Source: Bacteroidota bacterium
GTDB lineage: Bacteria; Bacteroidota; Bacteroidia; CAILMK01
NCBI GenBank assembly: GCA_013288555.1
Contig: JABDBQ010000021.1
Span: 1-43,003 of the forward strand
DNA length: 43,003 bases
Direction of reading: 5' to 3'
Part shown: positions 1-7,518 of the stretch, piece after piece
Layout: every line of letters starts with the position of its first letter
Position numbering within the stretch: the first letter of the stretch is position 1
The notes under the pieces: generated by a model
Told to the model about the DNA's origin: nothing
Database searches by the model: none
Seen by the model: the letters and a program-made list of their open reading frames with translations, nothing else
Program-made: the position numbers and the translations under genes

Positions 1-1401
1 AGTTGCTATATGACTTGTTGAGGCAGTATATCCCGCAAAGCATACATCCCCATAATCGTTAACACCCGAACCTGAAAAATAATCATCGCCGTCGCCACCG
101 TAGTAACTGGCCCATGAAACAGTATCCCCGGTAGTGAATTTTACAATAAAACCATCATAATTACCCCTTGCGAAAGTTGTTTGAAAACCATTCGAAGTTG
201 CGATATTGGTGGAACTGGCTGTTGAACCACTAATGTAGATGTTCCCCGCACGGTCAATATCTAACCCATAAACTTTATCATAACTACTGCCTCCGTAGTA
301 CGTTGACCAAGTCATACCCCCCGAAGAATTTAGTTTGGCCAAAAAACCATCGTAAACCCCTCCAAAACTGGTTTGATATGCCCCGGATGTTGCAATATTT
401 GTTGCGCTTTGTGTGAAACCTGCTATATAAACATTGCCATTGGGATCCGCTCTTACACCTCTTATTTCGTTAAAATAGAGCCCCCCAAAATAACTTCCCC
501 AATCGAAAGTTCCGCCTGAAGAAAATTTAGCAATAAAACCATCTTCAGATCCTACCAAAACGCTTTGATAAATTCCTTTTGTTGCAATTCCGGTACTACT
601 ATAGGTATTGCCAGCTATATAAACGTTCCCAAATAAATCCGCTGTAACAGAATTACCATAATCGTTACTTTCACCACCAAAATAAGTAGCCCAGTATTCC
701 GAGCCGCTGGTACTGAATTTTGCAAGAAAAGCGTTATAGTACCCATTTGAGGCAGTCTGGTGGGCCCCTGAAGTCGCTAAACCCGAATCATTTGCATATC
801 CAGTAATGTATAAATTACCTGAATGATCCAAACTCATTGCTTGTCCAAAAACCTGCCCATTACCCGCAGATATGTTTTCATTAAATATTTGTAATCCTGA
901 AGGGTTAAGTTTTAAAATAAATGCGGTGGATCCTGTTGACCCGGTAAAATAGACATTACCCGCAATATCAGCGCAGGCAGCTGTTTCTGTTTGAGCGCTT
1001 GCAAAATATGTAGCCCATAATAATTTACCAGATTTATTAAATTTTGCAAAAAAAGCTTCATTACCCCCTCCATATGATGATTCCAAAGCACCCGAGGTCG
1101 CAATATCGCTGCTACTTGTCGTATTTCCGGCAACAAAAGTATTTCCGGAATCGCTGATACAAACTGCTGTCGCCTTATCTGTACCTGTATAACCAAAATA
1201 AGTTCCCCAGATCAAATTTGGATCTATCACCAAATCCTTGTTTTTATCATAACTCCAAACTTTAAAACCATTCTTTTCAAACTTACTTGGTATCATTTTC
1301 CCTTCTGAAAAACTTTTTGCCTCGCTTTCTTCCAAAGTACCAAGAGAATTAGAATATTCAATTTTTGAATCTTTTAATTTTTCAATTTTTTTCTGCCCCA
1401 T
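1..1401 (-). CDS. SBBP beta-propeller repeat protein, C-terminal portion (partial, out of frame with its N-terminus)
   Basis: This reading frame is open from about 1401 (an in-frame ATG) to the left edge, so its C-terminus is outside the window. After a linker ending in a V-I-D-P-N-L-I-W-G-T-Y-F-G signature it encodes repeated units of about 55 residues of the form W-x-T-Y-x-G, D-x-x-G-N-x-Y-x-x-G, T-S-G-A-x-Q-T and A-F-L-A-K-F. This is the SBBP (seven-bladed beta-propeller) repeat pattern of secreted Bacteroidetes proteins. The frame is +1 relative to the upstream ORF at 1382-2080, which ends at a stop just past an A7 run. Together they make one gene in two pieces. Its repeats closely match those in the neighbouring gene at 2121-5609, so the two are tandem paralogues. 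A T9SS sorting domain would be expected beyond the edge. The product is presumably exported; its ligand is unknown. Confidence 0.75.
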   Translation of the reverse strand, partial: MGQKKIEKLKDSKIEYSNSLGTLEESEAKSFSEGKMIPSKFEKNGFKVWSYDKNKDLVIDPNLIWGTYFGYTGTDKATAVCISDSGNTFVAGNTTSSSDIATSGALESSYGGGNEAFFAKFNKSGKLLWATYFASAQTETAACADIAGNVYFTGSTGSTAFILKLNPSGLQIFNENISAGNGQVFGQAMSLDHSGNLYITGYANDSGLATSGAHQTASNGYYNAFLAKFSTSGSEYWATYFGGESNDYGNSVTADLFGNVYIAGNTYSSTGIATKGIYQSVLVGSEDGFIAKFSSGGTFDWGSYFGGLYFNEIRGVRADPNGNVYIAGFTQSATNIATSGAYQTSFGGVYDGFLAKLNSSGGMTWSTYYGGSSYDKVYGLDIDRAGNIYISGSTASSTNIATSNGFQTTFARGNYDGFIVKFTTGDTVSWASYYGGDGDDYFSGSGVNDYGDVCFAGYTASTSHIAT

Positions 1402-2080
1402 TCCATTGCAATTGTATATCGCTCACTTTTCCACCGGGATGGATAATGAATGAATATTCCATTCCTTGTTCTTTGGCCTGGAGAACCATGTCAATATGAG
1501 GATATACTGACTCGTAAGTGATGGTTTTATAGGTATGTACATTCATGATACCATGATCAGCATTGCCTGCCTGCCCAGCTTGTTCCAACTTATTCGGGGC
1601 GGTATAGTAATTTTCATAATATTCCTGTCGGTCCGTGGCAATGATTTTAGCATTCCGCTTGGAGTTGAGGAGGACAAGGTCGGTGCGGAAAGTGGAAATA
1701 GAAGAATGGAGAGCGGAGAGCGGAGAGCGATCAAATCCCCCTCCCGAAGAAGTCGGGACAGCTGCCCCCTTTGGAAAGGGGGATTCCATCCATCCATCTT
1801 CTGAGGTTCCGGTTGCTTCAGAGATTTGTTCCTGAGCTTTTTCTTCTTTAGTAAACACAAAACTCAACATCCCCGGTTTGCAGTACAGATATATTCCTCC
1901 CTGATGTCCGTAATATTTGATGTCTGAAACCTGAACCTGCCCTTTGTTTTCAACGAAACTCCAGTCTTTATGATTGATAAATTGGTTGATTTTTACTGGA
2001 TTGCTTGCATGAAGTGCATTGGCAGTCAAAATAAAAAGAGAGACAAAAATTAGTTTTAGAGATTTCAAAGGGTTGGTCAT
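1382..2080 (-). CDS. N-terminal part of SBBP repeat protein, cut off by a frameshift
   Basis: The 232-residue ORF starts with a signal peptide (MTNPLKSLKLIFVSLFILTA, then NALHA). A conserved domain follows that usually precedes SBBP repeats in Bacteroidetes; it contains W-S-F-V-E-N-K-G-Q, Y-L-Y-C-K-P-G-M, T-F-R-T-D-L-V-L-L and M-V-L-Q-A-K-E-Q-G-M-E-Y-S-F-I-I-H-P. It ends at N-G-A-E-K-N-stop, and the natural continuation (K-I-E-K-L-K...) lies in the +1 frame. One A fewer in the A7 run at 1386-1392 would restore a single protein. Residues of about 85-120 (G-W-M-E-S-P-F-P-K-G...) look foreign: they are encoded by a GC-rich palindromic repeat and a short GGAGAGC-type direct repeat that interrupt an otherwise conserved segment. 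A TATTTTTG box at 2087-2094 could be the promoter -7 element. Confidence 0.75.
   Translation of the reverse strand: MTNPLKSLKLIFVSLFILTANALHASNPVKINQFINHKDWSFVENKGQVQVSDIKYYGHQGGIYLYCKPGMLSFVFTKEEKAQEQISEATGTSEDGWMESPFPKGAAVPTSSGGGFDRSPLSALHSSISTFRTDLVLLNSKRNAKIIATDRQEYYENYYTAPNKLEQAGQAGNADHGIMNVHTYKTITYESVYPHIDMVLQAKEQGMEYSFIIHPGGKVSDIQLQWNGAEKN
1734..1785. repeat. GC-rich dispersed palindromic repeat inside the SBBP gene
   Basis: The outer arms AATCCCCC (1734-1741) and GGGGGATT (1778-1785) are perfect complements. Two inner hairpins, CCCGA...TCGGG and CCCCCTTT...AAAGGGGG, lie between them. The element is in frame in the surrounding CDS and adds residues without a stop. Related sequence occurs at 37424-37516, and the pre-insertion target of the IS element (6505-6509 joined to 9317-9321) has the same C5...G5 core. 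Confidence 0.7.
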
Positions 2081-2120
2081 TTATATCAAAAATAAAAAAA
2101 TAATCTGGTTAATTTACTAT

Positions 2121-5100
2121 TTAAAACTTCACTAGTCGGCGACTTTCAACCTGATCATTCACAATGAATTTCAAAAGGTACACGCCCGGGTTGAGATGGT
2201 ATTTTTCGGCATTGATGTTAAGTTGATGCAAGCCAGGCACCTCCTCTTCGTTTGTGATTGAGGCGATTTGTTTGCCTTCCAGATCGAAAACATCTATTTT
2301 GATCCTCGATTTTTGATCCAGGTTGTAGGAAATAGTAACGTTAGATTGAAATGGATTTGGGAAGACATTAATACCCAATTTCCTTTCTCCAATTGGAACA
2401 TTTATTCCTGTATGATCCTGTTTTATAAGTATAGTATCACTTGTTAAATAAAGCGGGACGGATTTGCCGCTGTTTGATACCTGGTAATTGTTTGATATTG
2501 ACAGGCTTGATTTAACGTAATTTTGAGTCAAAGTTTTATTGACAGGAACATACAAAGTTGCAATCAAACCATTACCTGATGCATTTAAATGGTTAATCTT
2601 ACTTATCCCTATATCCATTGTACCTGACGAAACATCCTTTTTATTCATAGTAATCACGTCAGATATCTTAGCCGCAAAAAAGGAAGTATTCATTTTCAAA
2701 AAAGCATTATTGATTTCAAATAATGCGGGATCCAATGCCAAAGAAAATGCAAACCCATATAAATTAGCAACAGGTTTTGATGCGCTACCTATCATGATTT
2801 GTGCAACCAAGGTATCACCTGCAAAAAAGGTATCCTTCAAATATTTAATACTTAATTCCGGATCTGAGGGGCTGCCCTGATTTGCGACACCTGATTTGGA
2901 ATGCGTTGATCCATAATTAGCTGAAACAGCAAGAGTATCTTTATAATTTATAACGCTATCTCCATTGCAGTCGGCATGTTTATAATTGACTCCTCCCGAG
3001 AATGAAGAATCCCAATCAGGAGAAGGTTGCCCTGTCCAGTTTATACTTGCAGATGGCCTTGCATGACCTACAGTTCCATAGGCAATGCCAATAGCCAACA
3101 AATCTTTCATATCTACAACTTTGTCATCATTGGCATCGCCGGGCCAAACGCATGGGGAAATGGTGATTTTCTTCGAGGTCGAATCGGAACACCCGCTTGC
3201 ATTTGTAGCTTTCAAACTCACGATATAGGTTCCATTTGAAGTAAATAAATAATTGGGCGATGTTAATTTTGATGTTTTACCATCTCCAAAATACCATAGA
3301 TAATTAACTGCAGAATCGCTCTTGTTATTGAAGACAAGGCTGTCATCAGGACAAGTTGGAGTATATGAAAAAACGGAATGAGGAACAGGATTTACTGTGA
3401 TGAGTATGGAGTCAAATGCATTTACACATCCACTTGTATTCACTCCTGTTCCCTTCACTTTGTATGTGGTCGTTACGCTCGGCTGTATTGAGGGGTTTTT
3501 GCTGGTGGAAGTAAAACCTGCAGGCACAGATGTCCAGGAATAAGAACCGCCAAGTGTAGACAATGTGCTGATGACCAAACCTGTACCCCGACAAAGACTT
3601 TTGGTAGTATTTGTGATAAAAGGAGGATTTGGAGCAACCTTTATGGCAACAGAATCTTTGCTACTGCACCCCAACGCATTGGTCTCCTTTAAGATATAGG
3701 TAGAATTATTATATAGAGTTATTGTAGGGTTGCTTATGGTTGAAGTGAACCCGACCGGGTTTGATGACCATAAATATGTATCCCCCGCTGCCGCAGCTTT
3801 GCCCAGGGTAATATTATTCCTACGGCATTGGGTAGCTAAAGTTCCGGAAATAAACACCTTTGGAGCTATAGCAGAATCGGTAACTGTCGTCGTATCGTTA
3901 GAGTTCAGAGAGTCGGTGACACCGTTGGGTGACGAAGTCCAGGCTTTGATAATATTTGCACCCTGGCTGAAGTTATAGCTTCCTACTGATACCAGTAATG
4001 AAGCACCTGATGCAATACTTCCGCTCCATAAATAAGGACTTTCAACAGTTCCGTTAATCGATAAACCTATGGTTGCTTTGGTAAGAGAAACTGTGCCGTA
4101 ATTACGAACCAAAACTTTTACACTATCCTTACCAGGACAAAATTTCACCCCCGGCGCTTGTATCGAGGCAATACCTGCATCATTGGATATGGAAAACCCA
4201 AACTTTGCCAAAAAAGCATTTTCTCCTCCTGAAAGTGACGACTGATATGCCCCGGATGTGGAGATGCCATTTGAGCTTGAAGTTTGACCCGCCATGTAAA
4301 TATCATCATAAAGATCATTGCAAACTGCGTACCCATTGGCACCGCCGCTACCACCATAATAGGACCCAAAGGCTAATGAGCCATCGCTATTAAATTTTGC
4401 AAGAAACGCATCACCATTGGATGTCGAAGAATTTGAACTAAGATAAGCTCCCGAAGTTGCTATATTATTTGAACTGAAGGTATAGCCGGTGATAAACACG
4501 TTTCCGGAAGGGTTGACACATACGCCTGATACCTTATCAGTTGCACTTCCACCGTAATAAGTAGCCCATTTTAAATTCCCTGTACTGTCAAACTTAGAAA
4601 GAAATCCATCACTATTCCCTCCTCCGTTAGAAGTTTGGTAAGCGCCGGACGTTGCTATATTTGTAAGGCTTTCGGCCTGGCCCGCCATGTATATATTTCC
4701 ATTGGCATCTGTCGCCAGCCCTGTAGCATAATCAGAGCCAGCCCCACCATAATACGTACCCCATTTTAGTTTGCCTGATGCATCAAATTTTGCTAAAAAC
4801 GCATTAAAAGCGGTTCCTCCAAAAGGGTCTTTACCTGCCAAAGATGTTTGATACGCACCTGTAGTGGCGATACCAGATGTACTTTTGGTATATCCGCCTA
4901 AATAAATATTTCCTGATTTATCGATAGCTACAGCATTTCCATAGTCATTTCCATTACCAAAGTTTTCTGCCCAAACGTATTTTCCTGTCGAATCGAATTT
5001 TGCGAGGAACGCGTAATTGTAGTAACCACTTCCAAAACTGGTAAGTCCTGTGATAATGGCATTCCCAAACTTATCCGTGCATAAAGCATAGCTATATTCA

Positions 5101-5609
5101 GCGTCAGTATTCCCATAATAAGTAGCCCATAATAATGTACCCGAAGAGCTGAATTTTCCTAAAAAAGCATCTGAACCGCCCCCAAATGAAGTTTGATAAG
5201 CCCCTTGGGTTGCAATGCCTGATGCGCTTGTGGTACTGCCCGAAATATATAGTTGACCTGCATTGTTTATACATATTGCGCTGATGCTTACAACCCCAGA
5301 ACCACCCCCGTAATAAGTGGCCCATAAGAGACCGCCTGATTTATTAAACTTCGCTAAAAAGGCATCCCCTTTTCCACTATTAAGAGAAGTTTGATAGGCC
5401 CCGCTCGTAGCAATACCGGTTGAACTGGTATTTCCTCCTATATAAATATTTCCTGCACTATCGGTAGCCACAGCAGTGGCCTGTTCAGTACCTTTGCCAA
5501 AATAGGTAGCCCAGGTAAGTTTGCCAGGTGCTGATGTCTGTGCATACACCTGTATGTGTTTGGCAATCAATAAAAAAATTAATCCGGCCAGTAGGGTAAT
5601 GTTTTTCAT
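2121..5609 (-). CDS. Secreted SBBP-repeat protein with CARDB-like, PKD, dockerin, cohesin-like and T9SS sorting domains
   Basis: This is a 1162-residue modular surface or extracellular protein. In order: a signal peptide (about 1-24, ending V-Y-A-Q); about eight SBBP blades (W-A-T-Y-Y-G, D-x-x-G-N-x-Y-I-x-G, Y-Q-T-S, A-F-L-A-K-F; about 30-480); a CARDB/Ig-like domain (N-D-A-G-I-A-S-I); Ig-like repeats; and a PKD domain (W-Y-F-G-D-G). Next come two EF-like dockerin loops (G-D-A-N-D-D-K-V-V-D and D-C-N-G-D-S-V-I-N), a cohesin-like beta domain, and a type A T9SS sorting domain with P-N-P-F and a basic end (R-R-L-V-K-F). Export by Sec followed by T9SS is the expected route. The gene lies 40 bp upstream of its frameshifted paralogue and reads in the same direction. 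A TATTTTTG box at 5626-5633 may serve as its promoter. The biological role (adhesion or polymer binding) is inferred only. Confidence 0.88.
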   Translation of the reverse strand: MKNITLLAGLIFLLIAKHIQVYAQTSAPGKLTWATYFGKGTEQATAVATDSAGNIYIGGNTSSTGIATSGAYQTSLNSGKGDAFLAKFNKSGGLLWATYYGGGSGVVSISAICINNAGQLYISGSTTSASGIATQGAYQTSFGGGSDAFLGKFSSSGTLLWATYYGNTDAEYSYALCTDKFGNAIITGLTSFGSGYYNYAFLAKFDSTGKYVWAENFGNGNDYGNAVAIDKSGNIYLGGYTKSTSGIATTGAYQTSLAGKDPFGGTAFNAFLAKFDASGKLKWGTYYGGAGSDYATGLATDANGNIYMAGQAESLTNIATSGAYQTSNGGGNSDGFLSKFDSTGNLKWATYYGGSATDKVSGVCVNPSGNVFITGYTFSSNNIATSGAYLSSNSSTSNGDAFLAKFNSDGSLAFGSYYGGSGGANGYAVCNDLYDDIYMAGQTSSSNGISTSGAYQSSLSGGENAFLAKFGFSISNDAGIASIQAPGVKFCPGKDSVKVLVRNYGTVSLTKATIGLSINGTVESPYLWSGSIASGASLLVSVGSYNFSQGANIIKAWTSSPNGVTDSLNSNDTTTVTDSAIAPKVFISGTLATQCRRNNITLGKAAAAGDTYLWSSNPVGFTSTISNPTITLYNNSTYILKETNALGCSSKDSVAIKVAPNPPFITNTTKSLCRGTGLVISTLSTLGGSYSWTSVPAGFTSTSKNPSIQPSVTTTYKVKGTGVNTSGCVNAFDSILITVNPVPHSVFSYTPTCPDDSLVFNNKSDSAVNYLWYFGDGKTSKLTSPNYLFTSNGTYIVSLKATNASGCSDSTSKKITISPCVWPGDANDDKVVDMKDLLAIGIAYGTVGHARPSASINWTGQPSPDWDSSFSGGVNYKHADCNGDSVINYKDTLAVSANYGSTHSKSGVANQGSPSDPELSIKYLKDTFFAGDTLVAQIMIGSASKPVANLYGFAFSLALDPALFEINNAFLKMNTSFFAAKISDVITMNKKDVSSGTMDIGISKINHLNASGNGLIATLYVPVNKTLTQNYVKSSLSISNNYQVSNSGKSVPLYLTSDTILIKQDHTGINVPIGERKLGINVFPNPFQSNVTISYNLDQKSRIKIDVFDLEGKQIASITNEEEVPGLHQLNINAEKYHLNPGVYLLKFIVNDQVESRRLVKF

Positions 5610-5703
5610 ATAGAAAGGTTTAATTCAAAAATAATTAAAATAAATAGTTATTATTGATTTGACACCATAATTAAACTGTTAAATATGAATGCTGGCCCAA
5701 CAA

Positions 5704-5735
5704 AAAACCCGGTCTCAATTAAGGGACAGGGTTTT
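5704..5735. terminator. Bidirectional terminator-like hairpin
   Basis: AAAACCC (5704-5710) pairs with GGGTTTT (5729-5735), and there is a T-rich tail on both strands. It lies just downstream of the small membrane ORF at 5767-5946 and upstream of the SBBP gene. Its loop text (CTCAATTAAG) is shared with the hairpin at 5998-6025, so the two hairpins look like copies. Confidence 0.55.
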
Positions 5736-5766
5736 ATTATTTTATTGAACAGTCATCATGTTAACC

Positions 5767-5946
5767 TCAGGACTTCGCATTTTGCTGCCATCTGGAAACA
5801 TTTTTCCCTATGTAATATGCGCTTAAGAGAAACACAAAACCATACTTTGCCAGTTTTTCCAGATGTCCTGTTTCACTTGCTATTAAGAGGCAAATGGTCG
5901 TAAGCAGTATAAATATAATGTCGGAGTATTTTTTGATAAATGGCAT
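5767..5946 (-). CDS. Small membrane protein (59 aa), unannotated micro-ORF
   Basis: An ATG at 5944-5946 opens a 59-codon frame, MPFIKKYSDI..., that ends at TGA 5767-5769. Residues of about 9-23 and 37-48 are hydrophobic (I-I-F-I-L-L-T-T-I-C-L-L-I-A and Y-G-F-V-F-L-L-S-A-Y-Y-I-G), separated by a charged turn and followed by a polar tail. The composition suits a one- or two-helix inner-membrane protein. A TATCTTTG box (TAnnTTTG) lies about 20 bp upstream of the start, and terminator-like hairpins bracket the ORF on both sides. That arrangement supports an independent transcription unit. No family is recognised and the function is unknown. Confidence 0.55.
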   Translation of the reverse strand: MPFIKKYSDIIFILLTTICLLIASETGHLEKLAKYGFVFLLSAYYIGKNVSRWQQNAKS

Positions 5947-5993
5947 AATCTTAAATTGAGAACCAAAGATAGGATTATTAGGTAAGTTGTAAT

Positions 5994-6025
5994 AAAAAAA
6001 CCTGCCTCAATTAAGAAACAGGTTT
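5994..6025 (-). terminator. Rho-independent terminator after the DUF3467 gene
   Basis: Read on the minus strand, an AAACCTG / CAGGTTT stem (5998-6004 with 6019-6025) is followed by a run of T. It lies about 60 bp after the DUF3467 stop codon and before the promoter of the 59-aa ORF. Confidence 0.6.
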
Positions 6026-6085
6026 GTGAATATATATTCAACACTCAGAATAACCGATTATTGGTCATTGGAAATTGATCATTGA

Positions 6086-6415
6086 CTAAGCTTCTGCTGT
6101 CGGTCCACCGAAATTCATCGGAAAACCTTCAAAGCGTTCGCCTTCGTCTATGCGGCCGTGGGTTTGTTCAAACTTGTCTATGTTATCTCCAAGGGCCGTC
6201 AAAAGCCTTTTGGCGTGTTGCGGGGTTAGCAATATTCTCGCCTTTACACGTGCCTGAGGTACTCCCGGCATGATACGAATGAAATCCAATACAAACTCAG
6301 AATTGGAATGGGTGATGATCGCAAGATTGCTATAAGTACCCTCTGCTACTTCATTGGGAAGTTCGATATTGAGTTGGTTGGGGTCCTGGTTTTTATTATC
6401 GTTTTCGTTTGCCAT
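6086..6415 (-). CDS. DUF3467 domain-containing protein
   Basis: This 109-residue acidic protein contains I-E-L-P-N-E-V-A-E-G-T-Y-S-N-L-A at about 17-32, followed by S-E-F-V-L-D-F and P-G-x-P-x-A-x-V-x-A-R-I-L-L-T-P-Q-H-A-K-R-L-L. This is the signature of the small DUF3467 family, whose function is unknown. In Bacteroidetes this gene commonly follows rpoC directly. Here the two are separated by a 2.8-kb insertion element, so co-transcription with rpoC has probably been lost or weakened. The start ATG at 6413-6415 opens with a polar N-terminus (MANENDNKNQ). No catalytic residues are evident. A cytoplasmic location is inferred from the absence of a signal peptide. Confidence 0.88.
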   Translation of the reverse strand: MANENDNKNQDPNQLNIELPNEVAEGTYSNLAIITHSNSEFVLDFIRIMPGVPQARVKARILLTPQHAKRLLTALGDNIDKFEQTHGRIDEGERFEGFPMNFGGPTAEA

Positions 6416-6509
6416 TATTCTATTTATTTAAGCTGGAAATTTCACGCAAAATACGCAAAGGATTTCTCAAAGAGCGCAAAGCTTTTCAAAATCTCATCCC
6501 CCTACCCCC

Positions 6510-6517
6510 TTCAAAAA
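6510..6517. repeat. Left 8-bp target-site duplication of the IS1595-like element
   Basis: TTCAAAAA here is repeated exactly at 9309-9316, immediately outside the inverted ends. Confidence 0.9.
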
Positions 6518-6542
6518 GGTAACGATATATAAATTTACACTA
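6518..6542 (+). repeat. Left terminal inverted repeat
   Basis: It begins GGTAACGATATATAAATTTA and matches the inverted right end (9284-9308) at 21 of 25 positions. Confidence 0.88.
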
Positions 6543-6548
6543 AATAAA

Positions 6549-6580
6549 TTTGATTGTTTGAAATATTGAGTATATATTTG
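6549..6580 (+). promoter_or_regulatory. Bacteroidetes-type promoter of the transposase operon
   Basis: TTTG (6549-6552), a 20-bp spacer and TATATTTG (6573-6580) match the -33 TTTG / -7 TAnnTTTG consensus of the Bacteroidetes primary sigma factor. The transposase ATG follows 23 bp downstream. The promoter lies wholly inside the element. Confidence 0.7.
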
Positions 6581-6603
6581 CACTATAATTTAAGTGCAAA
6601 ACA

Positions 6604-7518
6604 ATGATAGGTACATTTTCAAGCATCTTTGAGCTACAAAAGGCTTTTCCTGATGAACAGAGTTGTATAGACCATTTGGAAAAAATCCGGTGGAATGGCA
6701 ATGTGGTCTCACCTTATGACGAAACATCCAAGGTTTACAAATGCGCAGGTAATAAATATAAGTGCAAGAACACAGGACAGTATTTTAATGTAAAAACCGA
6801 TACTATTTTTGGAGATACTAAAATCCCATTAGTGAAATGGTTCATGGCATTGTATATATTCAGTAGCCATAAGAAGGGTATCAGCTCTCACCAGTTAGGC
6901 CGTGATATATCAATCACACAAAAGTCTGCATGGTTCATGTTGCATCGCTTACGCTTCGCCTTTGCTCACCCTGCATTCAGGGAAATTATGGGCAATACAA
7001 TTGAAATTGACGAAACATACATCGGAGGCCGTGATAGCAATAAACATGGTAAGAAATTGGATATGCAGAAGAAAGGAACGGGAGCCACTAATAAAACTGC
7101 TGTCTTTGGGATGTTAGAGCGTGAAGGAAATGTACAAATGCAGGTTGTTAGCAGGGTTGATGGTGTAGGTCTGAAACCAATAATTTATGAAGCTGTGCCA
7201 GTAGGCACTACGATAGTAACAGATGGTTATGGAGCATACAAAGACCTGAACAAACATTACAAGCATGAAATTGTAGCCCATTCAAATAAGGAATATGTGC
7301 GTGGTGAGTTTCACACCAACAATATTGAAGGAGCATGGTCACAATTAAAACGTGGTATTTATGGCATCTACCATTCTGCCAGTCCTAAGCATTTGCAGAG
7401 CTATTGCAATGAATTTGCGCTTAGATATAACACCCGAAGAGATACCACACAAAATAGATTTGATTTAATTTTGTCTAACATGGTTGGCCGATTGACCTAT
7501 AAAAAACTGATAGCATGA
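6604..7518 (+). CDS. IS1595 family (ISXO2-like) transposase
   Basis: This 304-residue protein catalyses transposition of the surrounding element. The N-terminal third (about 20-65) is a degenerate zinc-ribbon: the first Cys pair of the family is replaced (V-V-S-P-Y), while Y-K-C-x5-Y-K-C-K-N-T-G-x-Y-F is retained. A helix-turn-helix-like stretch follows (K-G-I-S-S-H-Q-L-G-R-D-I-S-I-T-Q-K-S-A-W). The catalytic domain shows D136 in I-D-E-T-Y-I-G-G, D207 in T-D-G-Y-G-A-Y, and H-T-N-N-I-E-G-A-W-S-Q-L-K-R with N240/E242 and K249. This is the D-D-N/E-K arrangement of the family. The length is normal and no frame interruption is seen. Its stop overlaps the next start codon (ATGA), so expression of the passenger is coupled. 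Intact ends and target duplication suggest recent activity. Confidence 0.93.
   Translation: MIGTFSSIFELQKAFPDEQSCIDHLEKIRWNGNVVSPYDETSKVYKCAGNKYKCKNTGQYFNVKTDTIFGDTKIPLVKWFMALYIFSSHKKGISSHQLGRDISITQKSAWFMLHRLRFAFAHPAFREIMGNTIEIDETYIGGRDSNKHGKKLDMQKKGTGATNKTAVFGMLEREGNVQMQVVSRVDGVGLKPIIYEAVPVGTTIVTDGYGAYKDLNKHYKHEIVAHSNKEYVRGEFHTNNIEGAWSQLKRGIYGIYHSASPKHLQSYCNEFALRYNTRRDTTQNRFDLILSNMVGRLTYKKLIA

Noticed and set aside
1382-1401. Programmed -1 ribosomal frameshift at the A7 run
   Set aside because: The downstream frame is +1 (equivalently -2), so classical -1 slippage would not reach it. An indel or transcriptional slippage fits better.
5685-5903. Plus-strand 72-aa frame
   Set aside because: It overlaps the minus-strand 59-aa membrane ORF, which has a promoter-like box, a terminator and proper hydrophobic patterning. 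The plus-strand frame crosses a hairpin and has no support.
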